Positions 1 through 8,821 are shown, counted from the stretch's first letter. The stretch: 64,000 bases of DNA from Filimonas zeae (GCF_014641615.1 NZ_BMIB01000006.1:186001-250000); one strand, 5' to 3'. Program-made: numbers and translations. Notes: generated from the letters alone by a model not told the origin.

Positions 1-166
1 ACGCATCGATGTGGATGCCCTCTTTTCCCTCCGGCCAGAAAGTTTTGATAGCAGGTACCAGTTCTTTCACAGACGCGCCCACTCCAAAGAAAATGTCGTG
101 CTGCTCCGTATGCCTGCCCGCCGGCTTGCATCCCAGTAAAAACATATATAATTTCATTTCACTCAT
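1..166 (-). CDS. DUF1543 domain protein (partial, N-terminal end only)
   Basis: The first 55 codons of a gene that runs off the left edge. The ATG at 166 gives MSEMKLYMFLLGCKP, then GRHTEQHDIFFGVG and a WPEGKEGIHIDA stretch, which is the typical start of DUF1543 proteins, a small family of unknown function common in Bacteroidota and Proteobacteria. A second in-frame ATG lies at 157 (MKLYM) and could be the true start. The family call comes from recognising the N-terminal motif. Nothing can be said about the missing part. Confidence 0.75.
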   Translation of the reverse strand, partial: MSEMKLYMFLLGCKPAGRHTEQHDIFFGVGASVKELVPAIKTFWPEGKEGIHIDA

Positions 167-188
167 ATACTGTTATTATTGAGTAGTT

Positions 189-575
189 ATGCCGCTTCTT
201 ACGCAAATACTCTGGCTGTTTTTACTGGCACTGCCCATAGCATGCATTGCCTGGACCGTAACCCATGAAGAGGTTTTTCTGGAACCGCGGCAGTATTGTA
301 TTGACAGAAGTAAGCATAGCAAAACTTTATTCAAACGTAAAGTATTTTATTTATTTACCTGTGAATACTGTTTCAGCCATTATGTAACCATTTTTATGCT
401 GATTCTGACCGATTTTCAGCTGTTGCTTACCGGATGGCGCGGTTACCTTATTGCCGGGTTTGCACTGGTGTGGGTGGCCAACATATACATGAGCCTGTTT
501 GCCCTGCTGCGCGCCAGCCTGAAAAAAGAAAGTACCGAAGCCAATATTGAAGTAAAAAAGCTGGAGCAGTTATAG
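189..575 (+). CDS. hypothetical membrane protein with Cys-pair motif
   Basis: A 128-aa protein with one hydrophobic N-terminal segment (about residues 4-24) and two more around 65-85 and 88-108. Between them lies a conserved-looking stretch with HEEVF, then FTCEYCFSHYVT, where the CEYC pair at about 59-62 followed by a His resembles a metal or redox site. The C-terminus is charged and probably cytoplasmic. The gene diverges from the DUF1543 gene and converges with the 85-aa membrane protein gene, the two stop codons being 1 base apart. I do not recognise the family with certainty; DUF1360-like proteins carry a comparable CxxC in a membrane context. Confidence 0.7.
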   Translation: MPLLTQILWLFLLALPIACIAWTVTHEEVFLEPRQYCIDRSKHSKTLFKRKVFYLFTCEYCFSHYVTIFMLILTDFQLLLTGWRGYLIAGFALVWVANIYMSLFALLRASLKKESTEANIEVKKLEQL

Positions 576-576
576 G

Positions 577-834
577 CTAGTGCATATTGCCCAGGCCACT
601 GAGCATAAGGGTACATGCAGAAAAGCCAATCAACACAAACATACCAAAGCCTGCCAGCATGCCTGCGCCCATGGTGCGGTACTCCTGCATAAAACAAAGA
701 ATAAGCCCTCCAAAAAACTCGCCTATAAGCAACATTACGCCTATAGCCATAAAAGCCTCGCTGGTAAAAGCCAGGCCCAGCATTAAAAAATTACCCAGGC
801 AAACCAGCAGCGCCACCTTCCAGAATTTACTCAT
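577..834 (-). CDS. small three-helix membrane protein
   Basis: An 85-aa, almost wholly hydrophobic protein with three predicted helices (about 5-25, 28-50 and 56-80) and a short loop with EYRTMGAG. It is the last gene of a minus-strand run: its ATG lies 9 bases after the stop of the radical SAM gene, so it is probably co-transcribed with it and with the Lgt-like gene. No family is recognised. Its position suggests a membrane partner or product of that lipid-related cluster, which is inference only. Open frames on the opposite strand look like shadows. Confidence 0.65.
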   Translation of the reverse strand: MSKFWKVALLVCLGNFLMLGLAFTSEAFMAIGVMLLIGEFFGGLILCFMQEYRTMGAGMLAGFGMFVLIGFSACTLMLSGLGNMH

Positions 835-843
835 ATACTTCTG

Positions 844-2250
844 TTAAGCGTTTACAAATGTTCTTTCTTTTTGTAATTGCTGCAGATGATTTTCCTTGTC
901 ATCTCTATACAGCAGATTCATGGTTTCAAACGGAATAATACGCCCGTCTTTATGTACAATATGTACACAGCTTTTTTTAATAGCCCGCACGTCAAAATCC
1001 CAGGCATCAATAAACCGCATAATAATAATGCGGAACAGGTTGTCGTACCCCAGCCCCGGTGCATGTATCTGTGGCAGGCAGCATAGTAACTCTTTAAAGT
1101 TATCCTGCACTTTATCTACAGAAATACCGGTGCTGAATATAGAGAGCATGTGTTTATGCAAAGCCTCATCCTGCTCGTATACAATAGTATTTCTGCCGTT
1201 GTGAAGCAGATGGGCAGGATCTACATAACGCGTCATAGGAAATACCTGATTGCCCAGCTTTAACGCATAGCCCATTACCAGCGCATCGGGGTTACAGGGC
1301 ACCGGTATCAGATCGTTGGGCTGAAATACGTTGGTTTGGGTAAGTATCTGGTCGCGCACATCCGTCATGGTAATACGGTCGGTAGCCGGATCAAACTTAT
1401 CCAGGCGGCCCGCTATCTGCACGGGCTGAAAAGTAACGCCTCTTACACAACGTTGTTTCAGCGCAAAGTCAATAATACTACCGGTTTCATCATCATTAAC
1501 CCCCTTTTGCACGGTTACCACCAGGGTGGTAGACACGTTAAACTCGTTCAGGTGTTCCAGCGCTTTGGCCCGTACTTCCGCTAAATCTTCACCGCGCAGC
1601 TTTTGCAGGGCCTCCGGTTTAAACGAATCAAACTGGAGGTAGATTTCAAAGTCGGGCTGGTAGGTGGCCAGGCGTTTTACAAACTCCGGGTCTTTGGCTA
1701 TCCGAATGCCATTGGTATTTACCATCAGGTGTTTGATGGGTTTCTTTTTGGCAATATCCAGTATTTCAAAAAACTGCGGATGCACGGTAGGTTCGCCGCC
1801 GCTTATCTGCACCACATCGGGCTGCCCTTCGTTGGCTACAATAATATCCAGCATACGCTCCACCTCTTCTACCGTGCGGTGGCGGCCATAGTGGGGCGAA
1901 CTCATGGCATAGCAGGTGGGGCAGGTAAGGTTACAGCGGTCTGTAATTTCCACCACGGTAAGGCAGCTGTGCTGCTCATGATCGCGGCAGAGGCCACAAT
2001 CGTACGGACAGCCATAATGCGTGTCTGTATTAAACTGTAGCGGCATTTCGGAAGGCTTGTTGTAATTGCGGATGTTTTTATAGTACGTAGCGTCGCCTGC
2101 TATCAGCACCTTACTGAAACCGTGTTCGGGGCAGGTTTTAAGCATGTACACTTTATTCTCTTCAAACACAATTTTGGCATCAATTCTCCGCAGGCATTCC
2201 GGGCAAAGGCTCACGGTAAAATCGTAGTAAGTGTACGGGCGTTCCGGCAT
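844..2250 (-). CDS. radical SAM protein, tetraether lipid synthase (Tes)-like
   Basis: A 468-aa radical SAM enzyme. The cluster motif CNLTCPTC sits at C106-C110-C113. Ahead of it are extra cysteines of the kind seen in the Tes/MJ0619 family: C16-x2-C19 and C40-PEHG form a rubredoxin-like knuckle, and C81, C85, C88 and C96 could hold an auxiliary cluster. The core has SGGEPTVHP (the GGE motif binding SAM). The end has FRIIIMRFIDAWDFD and a DGRIIPF motif, though the usual PFC is PFE here. Archaeal Tes joins lipid tails by C-C bond formation; bacterial relatives are mostly uncharacterised. The gene starts 13 bases after the Lgt-like gene stops, so coupled action on a lipid or lipid-linked substrate is plausible but unproven. 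Another radical SAM function is possible. Confidence 0.88.
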   Translation of the reverse strand: MPERPYTYYDFTVSLCPECLRRIDAKIVFEENKVYMLKTCPEHGFSKVLIAGDATYYKNIRNYNKPSEMPLQFNTDTHYGCPYDCGLCRDHEQHSCLTVVEITDRCNLTCPTCYAMSSPHYGRHRTVEEVERMLDIIVANEGQPDVVQISGGEPTVHPQFFEILDIAKKKPIKHLMVNTNGIRIAKDPEFVKRLATYQPDFEIYLQFDSFKPEALQKLRGEDLAEVRAKALEHLNEFNVSTTLVVTVQKGVNDDETGSIIDFALKQRCVRGVTFQPVQIAGRLDKFDPATDRITMTDVRDQILTQTNVFQPNDLIPVPCNPDALVMGYALKLGNQVFPMTRYVDPAHLLHNGRNTIVYEQDEALHKHMLSIFSTGISVDKVQDNFKELLCCLPQIHAPGLGYDNLFRIIIMRFIDAWDFDVRAIKKSCVHIVHKDGRIIPFETMNLLYRDDKENHLQQLQKERTFVNA

Positions 2251-2263
2251 AGTATTCAGGTGG

Positions 2264-3025
2264 TTATTGCCGGTAAAATAGCTGTTTTTTTGGATTCAGC
2301 AACACTTTATAATAGTATAACAGGCCTGCTATACAGGTAAGCTGAATTACTGAGAAAGGAATAACGGTATAGTAATGGGGCTTTATAATATCCAGCAACA
2401 GTCGAAACAACAGATAGGCCACCATAAACAGTTTAAATCGTGCGCCGCTAAGCAACTTACGGCGTTTCTCCAATTGTACCAACCCTATCCATAACGCTAT
2501 CAGAAACACCATTTCATACAGGCTTACGGGGTGGCGGCTCATCCCATCGCCCAGGTTCATTCCCCAGGGCGGCGTGGTAACATTACCGTAAGTTTCCTCA
2601 TATATGCCCATACTGAAACAACCTATGCGGCCTATAATTAACGCCAGCAGCATAGGAAATACAAACAGATCTCCGGAGGATTGCTTTTCCCCTATGGCTT
2701 TTTTAATGGCCTCTACCCCAAACAGGCCACCCAGAAAGCCGCCCACTACTGTTTTATTAGTGTAGAAGTACAGCAGTTTATTGGAAGCGCTTAGCAACTG
2801 TTCAGGATTTTCCAGCCCGCCAATTAACCTGCTGCCCAGGAGTGAGCCGAAAATGGCGCCCAGGATAATCATCATGCGGTTGGTAGTTTCAATGCTATCT
2901 GTTTGCCTTTTGCGCAGGTACAGAAAGTAGCGGAAGCCAATGAAAAAGCCGGCTGTTTCCATTACAGCATGTAACGGAACCGACAGCCGGCCTATAGTTA
3001 TTTCAACGGGAAAGTGTATTACCAT
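2264..3025 (-). CDS. divergent prolipoprotein diacylglyceryl transferase (Lgt)-like membrane protein
   Basis: 253 aa from the ATG at 3025 (MVIHFPVEITIG). A longer frame to 3085 exists but lies inside the preceding GGT gene, and the shorter start gives the usual Lgt N-terminus; overlap with GGT is 7 bases. Several membrane helices are visible. The Lgt landmarks are recognisable but altered: GRIGCFSMG replaces GRxGNFxNG, so the Asn equivalent to E. coli N146 is Cys, and the segment that normally reads HGG (H103) is TVVGGFLGG with no His. RHPVSLYE and an FRLLLDIIKP stretch remain. Loss of two residues known to be essential in E. coli Lgt argues for a changed reaction or substrate, not housekeeping lipoprotein modification. 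It is sandwiched between GGT and a Tes-like radical SAM gene. Confidence 0.85.
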   Translation of the reverse strand: MVIHFPVEITIGRLSVPLHAVMETAGFFIGFRYFLYLRKRQTDSIETTNRMMIILGAIFGSLLGSRLIGGLENPEQLLSASNKLLYFYTNKTVVGGFLGGLFGVEAIKKAIGEKQSSGDLFVFPMLLALIIGRIGCFSMGIYEETYGNVTTPPWGMNLGDGMSRHPVSLYEMVFLIALWIGLVQLEKRRKLLSGARFKLFMVAYLLFRLLLDIIKPHYYTVIPFSVIQLTCIAGLLYYYKVLLNPKKQLFYRQ

Positions 3026-4884
3026 GCTATGCCATAATCTTCGCCATGATTGCTGGACCCGCCCCAGAAACTGCCATGTTTCCAATCGAAGTAAATGGCG
3101 TTTACCGGGCCTGAGGTTCTGGCTTCATAACGCGGAAGATAGCCCATGTTCTTCAGCTTAACGCGGATATCTTCCGGGGTATTGTTGTTTAACAGAATGG
3201 AGCCGGGTTTGGGTTTTCTTTCTTCCCCACCCAGGGAAAGGTATAACTGATCGGTATTGATGTTGGCGGCTTCTGTGGCCTGCTGTACCGTCATACCAAA
3301 TTCGACCATGTTCAGGAAAAACTGCAGCAGGTTCTGATCCTGGGTATCACCACCCTGTACCGCAAAGGATATATACGGTTTGCCATCTTTCAGCGCCATT
3401 GTGGGAGTAAGGGTTACGCGCGGGCGCTTGCCTGGCTCAACCACGTTAAACGGATTGTAAGCCGGATCTAATACAAAGCTCTGCATACGCTGGCTCATGC
3501 CTACCCCGGTATGCCCGGCAATACAGGCAGGCACCCAACCACCACTGGGGGTAACAGATACCACCCAGCCCTCTTTGTCCGCCGCTTCTACCGAGGTAGT
3601 GCCCAGCCACTGTTTTTCCAGATAGGCTTCATCTACCGGTTTATCAGATGCCGCATAGGTTTTGTGCAGCAACGCCAGGTAGGGATTGGTTTTACCTTCA
3701 AACGGATAGGGATCGCCCGGTGTTATACGCGGATCATTTTTACCCGTATCTATAGTAGCTGCCCGTTGTTTTGCATATGCTTTTGACAGCAGGCCCTTCA
3801 TGGGTTCTGCGGGTGGAAAATTGGGATCGCCATAATAAAAATCTCTGTCCGCAAATGCCATACTCATGGTCTGGTATAAAGTATGAATGTATTTAAGCGA
3901 GTTATAACCCATAGCCTTCAGGTCGAAGTTTTCCAGTATGTTTAACGCCTGCAGCATTGCCGGGCCTTGTGTCCACTGCTGTAACTTATATACTTCAATG
4001 CCTTTGTAGTTTACCATCAACGGCTCTTCCTGAATTACTTTCCAGTTGGCCAGATCGCTCATAGTAATCAGTCCGCCCTGTTCCTGACAACCACGTACAA
4101 ACTCACGGGCAATATCGCCTTTGTAAAAACGGTCGTATGCGGCGTAGATGGCCTGCTTTCTGGATTTGCCTTTTTTCAGTGCATCCTGTTCAGCAGCTAC
4201 CATTTTTTGCAGCGTGGCCAGCAGCTCTTTCTGTTTAAATATTTCACCAGCCTCGGGAGCTTCGCGCTCTTCACCAGGATGGGTAAGAAACACGGCTCTG
4301 GAGTAAGGCCATTCTTTAATTTTTTCCTTATTCTTTTGAATAGAGTTGGCGGTTTGCGCTTCTATAGGGTAGCCTTCTGCCATTTGCATGGCGGGTGCCA
4401 GCACCTGTTTCAGGCTCATAGTACCGTACTCTGCCAGCATGGTACAAATGCCACCAGGCGTACCGGGGGTGGTGGCAGCCAATGCTCCAAACTCCGGCGG
4501 CCAGCCCATGCCCTTGCTTTTAAAAAAATCCGCTGTAGCACCCGTAGGGGCAACCCCCATTGCGTTAATACCTATTACCTTTTTTGTTTTGGGGTTGTAA
4601 ATCAACGCCTGCGTTTCGCCCCCCCAGCTTAACACATCCCACATGGTGCAGGTGGCGGCCAGCATGGCGCAGGCAGCATCTACTGCATTGCCGCCCTGCT
4701 GAAAAATGGTAGCGCCGGCAGTAGCGGCCAGTGGTTTGCCCGTAATAGCCATCCAGTTTTTACCATGTAAAGCTGGTTTTTGTGTTGGGGAGGTATTAAA
4801 ACCCGGGGGTTGCGTACGCGGCTGTGCGTAAGCAGCTGAACCGGCCAGTACGGCTGACAGCAAAATAGTTGTATAGCTTCTCAT
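3019..4884 (-). CDS. gamma-glutamyltransferase family protein, exported
   Basis: 621 aa from the ATG at 4884 (MRSYTTILLSAVLAGSAAYAQ), which opens with a clean signal peptide; the longer frame upstream has no such feature. The N-terminal part carries GGNAVDAACAMLAAT, typical of the large subunit, and the small subunit begins at LGTTSVEAADKEGW, where the Thr pair is the expected autocleavage and catalytic nucleophile, followed by a GVGMSQRMQSF stretch. These enzymes hydrolyse or transfer gamma-glutamyl groups (for example glutathione) in the periplasm. The usual TTHxS motif is TTSV here, so substrate use may differ. A 7-bp hairpin (4890-4907) lies just before the start. First gene of the cluster with the Lgt-like and radical SAM genes. 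Confidence 0.9.
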   Translation of the reverse strand: MRSYTTILLSAVLAGSAAYAQPRTQPPGFNTSPTQKPALHGKNWMAITGKPLAATAGATIFQQGGNAVDAACAMLAATCTMWDVLSWGGETQALIYNPKTKKVIGINAMGVAPTGATADFFKSKGMGWPPEFGALAATTPGTPGGICTMLAEYGTMSLKQVLAPAMQMAEGYPIEAQTANSIQKNKEKIKEWPYSRAVFLTHPGEEREAPEAGEIFKQKELLATLQKMVAAEQDALKKGKSRKQAIYAAYDRFYKGDIAREFVRGCQEQGGLITMSDLANWKVIQEEPLMVNYKGIEVYKLQQWTQGPAMLQALNILENFDLKAMGYNSLKYIHTLYQTMSMAFADRDFYYGDPNFPPAEPMKGLLSKAYAKQRAATIDTGKNDPRITPGDPYPFEGKTNPYLALLHKTYAASDKPVDEAYLEKQWLGTTSVEAADKEGWVVSVTPSGGWVPACIAGHTGVGMSQRMQSFVLDPAYNPFNVVEPGKRPRVTLTPTMALKDGKPYISFAVQGGDTQDQNLLQFFLNMVEFGMTVQQATEAANINTDQLYLSLGGEERKPKPGSILLNNNTPEDIRVKLKNMGYLPRYEARTSGPVNAIYFDWKHGSFWGGSSNHGEDYGIAW

Positions 4885-5071
4885 AATATACAGTGCATTG
4901 GCACTGTTATAAAGATAGGGTTTACCCGTAGCAATCCGGCGCTGCCGGGCAGGGTTATCGGTTAATGCAAAGCAGGCTTCTTCCGGCACGACATTTTCAA
5001 TACATTTAGCAGCAGGCGGCCAAAAATGTGGTAGTGTTTTCCTGGCTGTAAGCACTCAAAAACAACAAAGC

Positions 5072-5461
5072 ATGCGTATCGGCGATTTTATAAAAAGAAG
5101 GTTCCGCATTTTCAGAGAGGAAGTGCTGGTACTGTATTTTGCCCTGCGGCACCCGGCAACACCGCTGGCCTCCAAAGCTATAGTGGTGCTAACATTGGCT
5201 TATCTGATAAGCCCGCTGGATGCTATACCGGATTTTATACCGGTGGCAGGATTTCTGGACGATATAGTACTGGTGCCTTTTTTGATTAATACTTCAGTAA
5301 AAATGCTTCCGTTGCATGTAAAAGCAGCCAGTGCAGAAAAAGCCAGGAAAGAGGCAAAGCGCTTAAAAATATTATTTACGCTTGCCCTAATCCTGCTGAT
5401 TATTTTATTGGTCTGGCTATTCATAGGCATTAAAGATGCCATACAACATCTGTTGCAGTAA
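5072..5461 (+). CDS. DUF1232 (YkvA-type) membrane protein
   Basis: A 129-aa protein with the DUF1232 signature: a hydrophobic stretch with LAYLISPLDAIPDFIPVAGFLDD at about 42-64, then a basic linker (EKARKEAKRLK) and a C-terminal membrane helix at about 100-122. The family is widespread and of unknown function. The gene stands alone, divergent from GGT with nearly 190 bases between the starts, which must hold both promoters. Confidence 0.88.
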   Translation: MRIGDFIKRRFRIFREEVLVLYFALRHPATPLASKAIVVLTLAYLISPLDAIPDFIPVAGFLDDIVLVPFLINTSVKMLPLHVKAASAEKARKEAKRLKILFTLALILLIILLVWLFIGIKDAIQHLLQ

Positions 5462-5519
5462 GGTGTGTAGCAGCCGTATAAGCCATACAATAGCACCACA
5501 GAGCCGCCGCACCATATGC

Positions 5520-6017
5520 TTAAAAATTATTTTCATCAGCACTGGGCCCATAGCTTCCGGGAATAGGAACATCCAGCAACCGAAGGTAAACCCCCAGTTG
5601 CGCCCTATGGTGAATGATCTGGCTTAAGGCCATGCGCATTACCGCCACTTTGGGCTCTGCGCTGAAGATGTTTGCACCGCTGCGCAAAGTCCATATTTTA
5701 TCCAGTACTTCTTCTTTTGCCCCCACCAGCTGTGCTTTTCCTTCGGCCAGGTTTTTCTCAAAAAACTCCAGTAACTGAGCAGTGCTGGTAATATCTACGG
5801 GCTGGTAAGGGTTGTTTTCAAAATCCAGTTCATCGGTGTGTAAAACCATTCCTATCCAGGTAGGCAGTTCTGCTATATGCGAGGCCAGCCTTTTAATAGT
5901 CATACTTTTTTCATGCGGTTGCCAATCCAGCTTATCATCCGGAATACGCTGTAACATTCTGCGGGTGGTATTGCCTTCCTGTTCCAGTTGCTGCTGTAAA
6001 AATTGAATGATTGTCAT
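5520..6017 (-). CDS. DinB family protein
   Basis: 165 aa from the ATG at 6017 (MTIIQFLQQQLEQEGN); an ATG 7 codons earlier is less typical. The four-helix DinB fold is suggested by the opening amphipathic helix, KSMTIKRLASHIAEL with a His in helix 2, and SQIIHHRAQLGVYLRLL near the end with the HxxHRAQ metal-binding pattern. DinB/YfiT-like proteins are putative metal-dependent hydrolases or thiol transferases, often stress-linked; the substrate is unknown. A single-gene unit. Confidence 0.85.
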   Translation of the reverse strand: MTIIQFLQQQLEQEGNTTRRMLQRIPDDKLDWQPHEKSMTIKRLASHIAELPTWIGMVLHTDELDFENNPYQPVDITSTAQLLEFFEKNLAEGKAQLVGAKEEVLDKIWTLRSGANIFSAEPKVAVMRMALSQIIHHRAQLGVYLRLLDVPIPGSYGPSADENNF

Positions 6018-6044
6018 AGTTTCTGTTTTGTTATACAAAGAAAA

Positions 6045-6079
6045 AAACGCCTACTGACAACCCTATGTCAGTGGCGTTT
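6045..6079 (-). terminator. intrinsic terminator after the 204-aa gene
   Basis: On the minus strand AAACGCC-ACTGACA pairs with TGTCAGT-A-GGCGTTT around a short loop, with one bulged base and a T-run (7 T) at the end. It lies between the stop at 6107 and the DinB gene. Confidence 0.8.
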
Positions 6080-6106
6080 GAACAATCTTTTCTTTTTATA
6101 ACCTGG

Positions 6107-6721
6107 CTACGAAACCCGTGTGGCACCATCCGGTACCTTACCGGCCATAAAGGCTTCCTGCTGTGCTTTATCGCTCAGTTCCATGGTAAAATTCTCCCAC
6201 TGGCCATTGCTGTTGAGCACGGCACAGTTCCACGGACCATCTACCTCATCAGAAAACTGCCACAGAATATGGTAGCCTTCTTCATTGGAAAAGCCTTCAT
6301 CATCGGCCTGTAATATGCCTTCTGCTTTTTGCCATAAGGCAGACTGTATGGTAGTAATAATGGGGTAGTGCTGTGGCTCCAGCGCCAGCTCTGTCAGCTG
6401 CAGCGCGTAAATCACCTTCACTTTATCAAAAAAGCTTTTAAGCCAGTTAGCGGCAGAAAGCGGTTTAAACTCCAGAATGGTTTCGCGGAATTCGTCCAGC
6501 TCTTCCAGGCCAAAATTGCCTTTTACCACCGGGTTGCGTTCTATTTCTATCAGCACTTCTTCTTTATCGCTCAATACTTCAATAGAAGTCCACTTTTCGG
6601 GTTTTTCATCATCGGCCACACCAAACTTTGCCCGCAGGCCTTCTGCCTCCAGTGCATCCAGCAGTTCATCCAGATGAATATCGGGGTTCTTTGTTCCCAG
6701 AACACGTATATAGTAACTCAT
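6107..6721 (-). CDS. hypothetical acidic protein
   Basis: A 204-aa soluble, acidic protein beginning MSYYIRVLGTKNP, with no signal peptide or membrane segment. Its N-terminal 70 residues look like a small alpha/beta domain, and the C-terminal part has HILWQFSDEVDGPWNCAVLN. I do not recognise a named family; the overall look is of a conserved Bacteroidota hypothetical. A strong terminator follows it and a 130-bp intergenic region lies before it, so it is probably monocistronic. Confidence 0.75.
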   Translation of the reverse strand: MSYYIRVLGTKNPDIHLDELLDALEAEGLRAKFGVADDEKPEKWTSIEVLSDKEEVLIEIERNPVVKGNFGLEELDEFRETILEFKPLSAANWLKSFFDKVKVIYALQLTELALEPQHYPIITTIQSALWQKAEGILQADDEGFSNEEGYHILWQFSDEVDGPWNCAVLNSNGQWENFTMELSDKAQQEAFMAGKVPDGATRVS

Positions 6722-6854
6722 GCGGCTAAATTACAGAATTTGTATAGCCTTAACCAACAGCTGTTAAATTATTAATAAACCGTTTGCCAGTACTTCCACA
6801 ATCGTAAACAGCAGATTAATTTCAGCCTACCATTACACTAAACACTGTTCTACC

Positions 6855-7688
6855 ATGAAAAAGCTTTACTTATTCTATGCTCTTGGCTTGCCATTGTTAT
6901 TTGCATCCTGTTCCGTTTATCAGTTAAATACCATTTCCAGTAATACGGCCAAATGGAATGAAAAAGACGGCTCCTTTGTACAGGAGAACGATTCTTTACG
7001 GATTATTTATTCTTTTGCGGGACAGAATGCACCGGTATCTATTGAGATTCATAACAAACTGAATGAACCGATTACGGTGGACTGGCAGCGTTCTGCGCTG
7101 GTGTATAACGACAGCGCCATCAGCTACGCCGGCAACAAGGCGTATATTAAAGGAGACATCAGCGGCAGTTCTATTAACTGGACGCGCGATTTCAGCAGCA
7201 ACAGGGCCAGCCTGGATGGCTCCGTTACACTGCCGCAGTATGTAGACTTTATTCCGCCCAAAAGTTTTATCAGGCGGGTACCGCTGGAGCTGACCAACGC
7301 TTTCTTTGAAAACTTTGCCGACACTTTTTACAGGAAGATTAAAGTGCCTTCTGTTGAAGCGGATTACAAAATAAATGGCAAAAGGGCATTATTTACCGCC
7401 AGCAACTCACCACTGGTGTTCAGCAGTTACCTTACACTTACGTATAACAACAAAGAAGATAACAAGATTGCGTATCAGCAGCAGTTTTATATTTCTGAAC
7501 TGCTGAGGTTGGGCGCACACCCCAGCAATACAACGTTGATGGACAAAAAAAGGGGAGACATGTTTTATGTCTCCCAGCAAACCGGTTATGGTAAAACGAT
7601 GACCACGGGCGCAGTAGTAGCGATAGGGGCTGCGGCAGTGGCCGGTTCAGCACTTACCAACACCCACAACAACGGTAACATTAATTAA
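6855..7688 (+). CDS. hypothetical SPII lipoprotein
   Basis: 277 aa with an N-terminal signal ending in LLFASC, a lipobox with Cys at about 19, so it is probably a lipoprotein. The middle part (IEIHNKLNEPITVDWQRSALVYND) looks like a beta-sandwich with a DUF-like immunoglobulin fold. Near the end a hydrophobic GAVVAIGAAAVAGSAL segment (about 252-267) could insert in a membrane. Family not recognised. Its stop overlaps the convergent membrane gene by 8 bases. Confidence 0.75.
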   Translation: MKKLYLFYALGLPLLFASCSVYQLNTISSNTAKWNEKDGSFVQENDSLRIIYSFAGQNAPVSIEIHNKLNEPITVDWQRSALVYNDSAISYAGNKAYIKGDISGSSINWTRDFSSNRASLDGSVTLPQYVDFIPPKSFIRRVPLELTNAFFENFADTFYRKIKVPSVEADYKINGKRALFTASNSPLVFSSYLTLTYNNKEDNKIAYQQQFYISELLRLGAHPSNTTLMDKKRGDMFYVSQQTGYGKTMTTGAVVAIGAAAVAGSALTNTHNNGNIN

Positions 7689-8196
7689 TTGCAGGTTTCC
7701 ATTGCCCCAGCTGTTGCAGCGCTTTAGTTGCTTCAGCTGGTTCATTGGTACCAATAAGCACTCTTTCGCCGTTTTTAAATACCAGCTGAATACCCTGGTT
7801 ACCGGAGATATTATATGCAGTACCCGATTTTCCACCGGAACGCACACCCCAGCCGCCATATTCTTTTACAGGCTTATATTCTCTGATATAACACTCTTTA
7901 ATGTCTTCCCAGGCATACTTTCTTTCTTCCGAAACAAAGGGTACAAACTTTACATAAATACCATCTTCGCGTACTGTAGTCAGCAGCTGACTGGCTAATA
8001 TTAATGCAGTAACCACCCCTGCAACTGCCTCACCAATCCAAAAGCCTATAATGGCTTTGGGTTTATGCTCGCCATTGGCTTTAATATAAATGGCACAGAT
8101 AACACCAATCAAAATAATATGCACCAGTGCCAGCACTACCCATACATACACATTGTTAAAGCGCTGACTTTCGTTAAAATAAATTGCATTGTTCAT
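7681..8196 (-). CDS. PH-like membrane protein, hypothetical
   Basis: 171 aa with two N-terminal helices (about 17-39 and 47-70) followed by a soluble domain: REDGIYVKFVPF, KYAWEDIKECYIREY and IQLVFKNGERVLIGT. The pattern of a strand pair, W-E-D-I, then LxxxNGxRxLIGT is typical of bacterial PH-like domains anchored in membranes. The biochemical role is unknown. It stops inside the end of the convergent lipoprotein gene and starts 375 bases after it; the HD-domain gene lies 10 bases upstream of its start, so both may be one operon. Confidence 0.75.
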   Translation of the reverse strand: MNNAIYFNESQRFNNVYVWVVLALVHIILIGVICAIYIKANGEHKPKAIIGFWIGEAVAGVVTALILASQLLTTVREDGIYVKFVPFVSEERKYAWEDIKECYIREYKPVKEYGGWGVRSGGKSGTAYNISGNQGIQLVFKNGERVLIGTNEPAEATKALQQLGQWKPAIN

Positions 8197-8206
8197 GAAG
8201 AGAGTA

Positions 8207-8821
8207 TTAGAGTAGGTTTAATTCCTGCTGCAGGTTTTTACGCGCCTGCTGCTCGTATTGCTGATAAAAATATTGCGTTTTAAAAATCCGGGGCATCTGT
8301 AAAAAATGATTCAGCACCTTTTTGCGGCCGGGATTATAGAGGAGGGAGGGGTACACTTTATACTCCTGCCGTATCTGCCGGTAATAAGCTTCATACGCCT
8401 CCCAGGGCTTACCCAGTATGGAAAGGTCTGCATCGGTAAAAAAGCAGGTATCACTATCTTCACTGGCTGCATGGCCTTTGGTAGCCAGTATCAGCTGCAC
8501 GCAGCGTACGCGGCTTTGCGGGGGCACGCCCAATTCTGTTAAACGTGCCTGTGCCAGTTGTGCGCTCTTTTCTTCATTATCCTGCTTCTGCACTTTGTAC
8601 ACACTATCGTGATAACAAATGGCAAACAGCAATTCCGGCCAATGTGTAATATGGGATTGTACGGCGGACAGCTCCGCCACCAGATTTTCGAGGTGGATTA
8701 ATGTGTGGTAATAACGTCCGCTTTCAGAATGTTTCTGCTCAACTTCTGCCCATAACTTCTGTACCAGTGCACTATCTGTTGTGTATTCCGAAGCCAGTTG
8801 CAAAAATGCCTGACTTAACAT
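8207..8821 (-). CDS. HD-domain phosphohydrolase-like protein (COG4339 type)
   Basis: A 204-aa protein with HD-type metal ligands: YYHTLIHLENL (about 38-48), then YHDSVY (about 70-75) and FFTDADLSILG (about 125-135). This matches small HD proteins annotated as predicted metal-dependent phosphohydrolases of unknown substrate. It is followed 10 bases later by the PH-like membrane gene. It lies next to the HD-Pnk gene, but that gene has its own terminator between them, so they are separate units. Confidence 0.82.
   Translation of the reverse strand: MLSQAFLQLASEYTTDSALVQKLWAEVEQKHSESGRYYHTLIHLENLVAELSAVQSHITHWPELLFAICYHDSVYKVQKQDNEEKSAQLAQARLTELGVPPQSRVRCVQLILATKGHAASEDSDTCFFTDADLSILGKPWEAYEAYYRQIRQEYKVYPSLLYNPGRKKVLNHFLQMPRIFKTQYFYQQYEQQARKNLQQELNLL

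Noticed and set aside
1603..2040. 145-aa plus-strand frame
   Set aside because: Lies fully opposite the radical SAM gene; no recognisable feature.
4207..4632. 141-aa plus-strand frame
   Set aside because: Shadow of the GGT gene; low-complexity hydrophobic mix.
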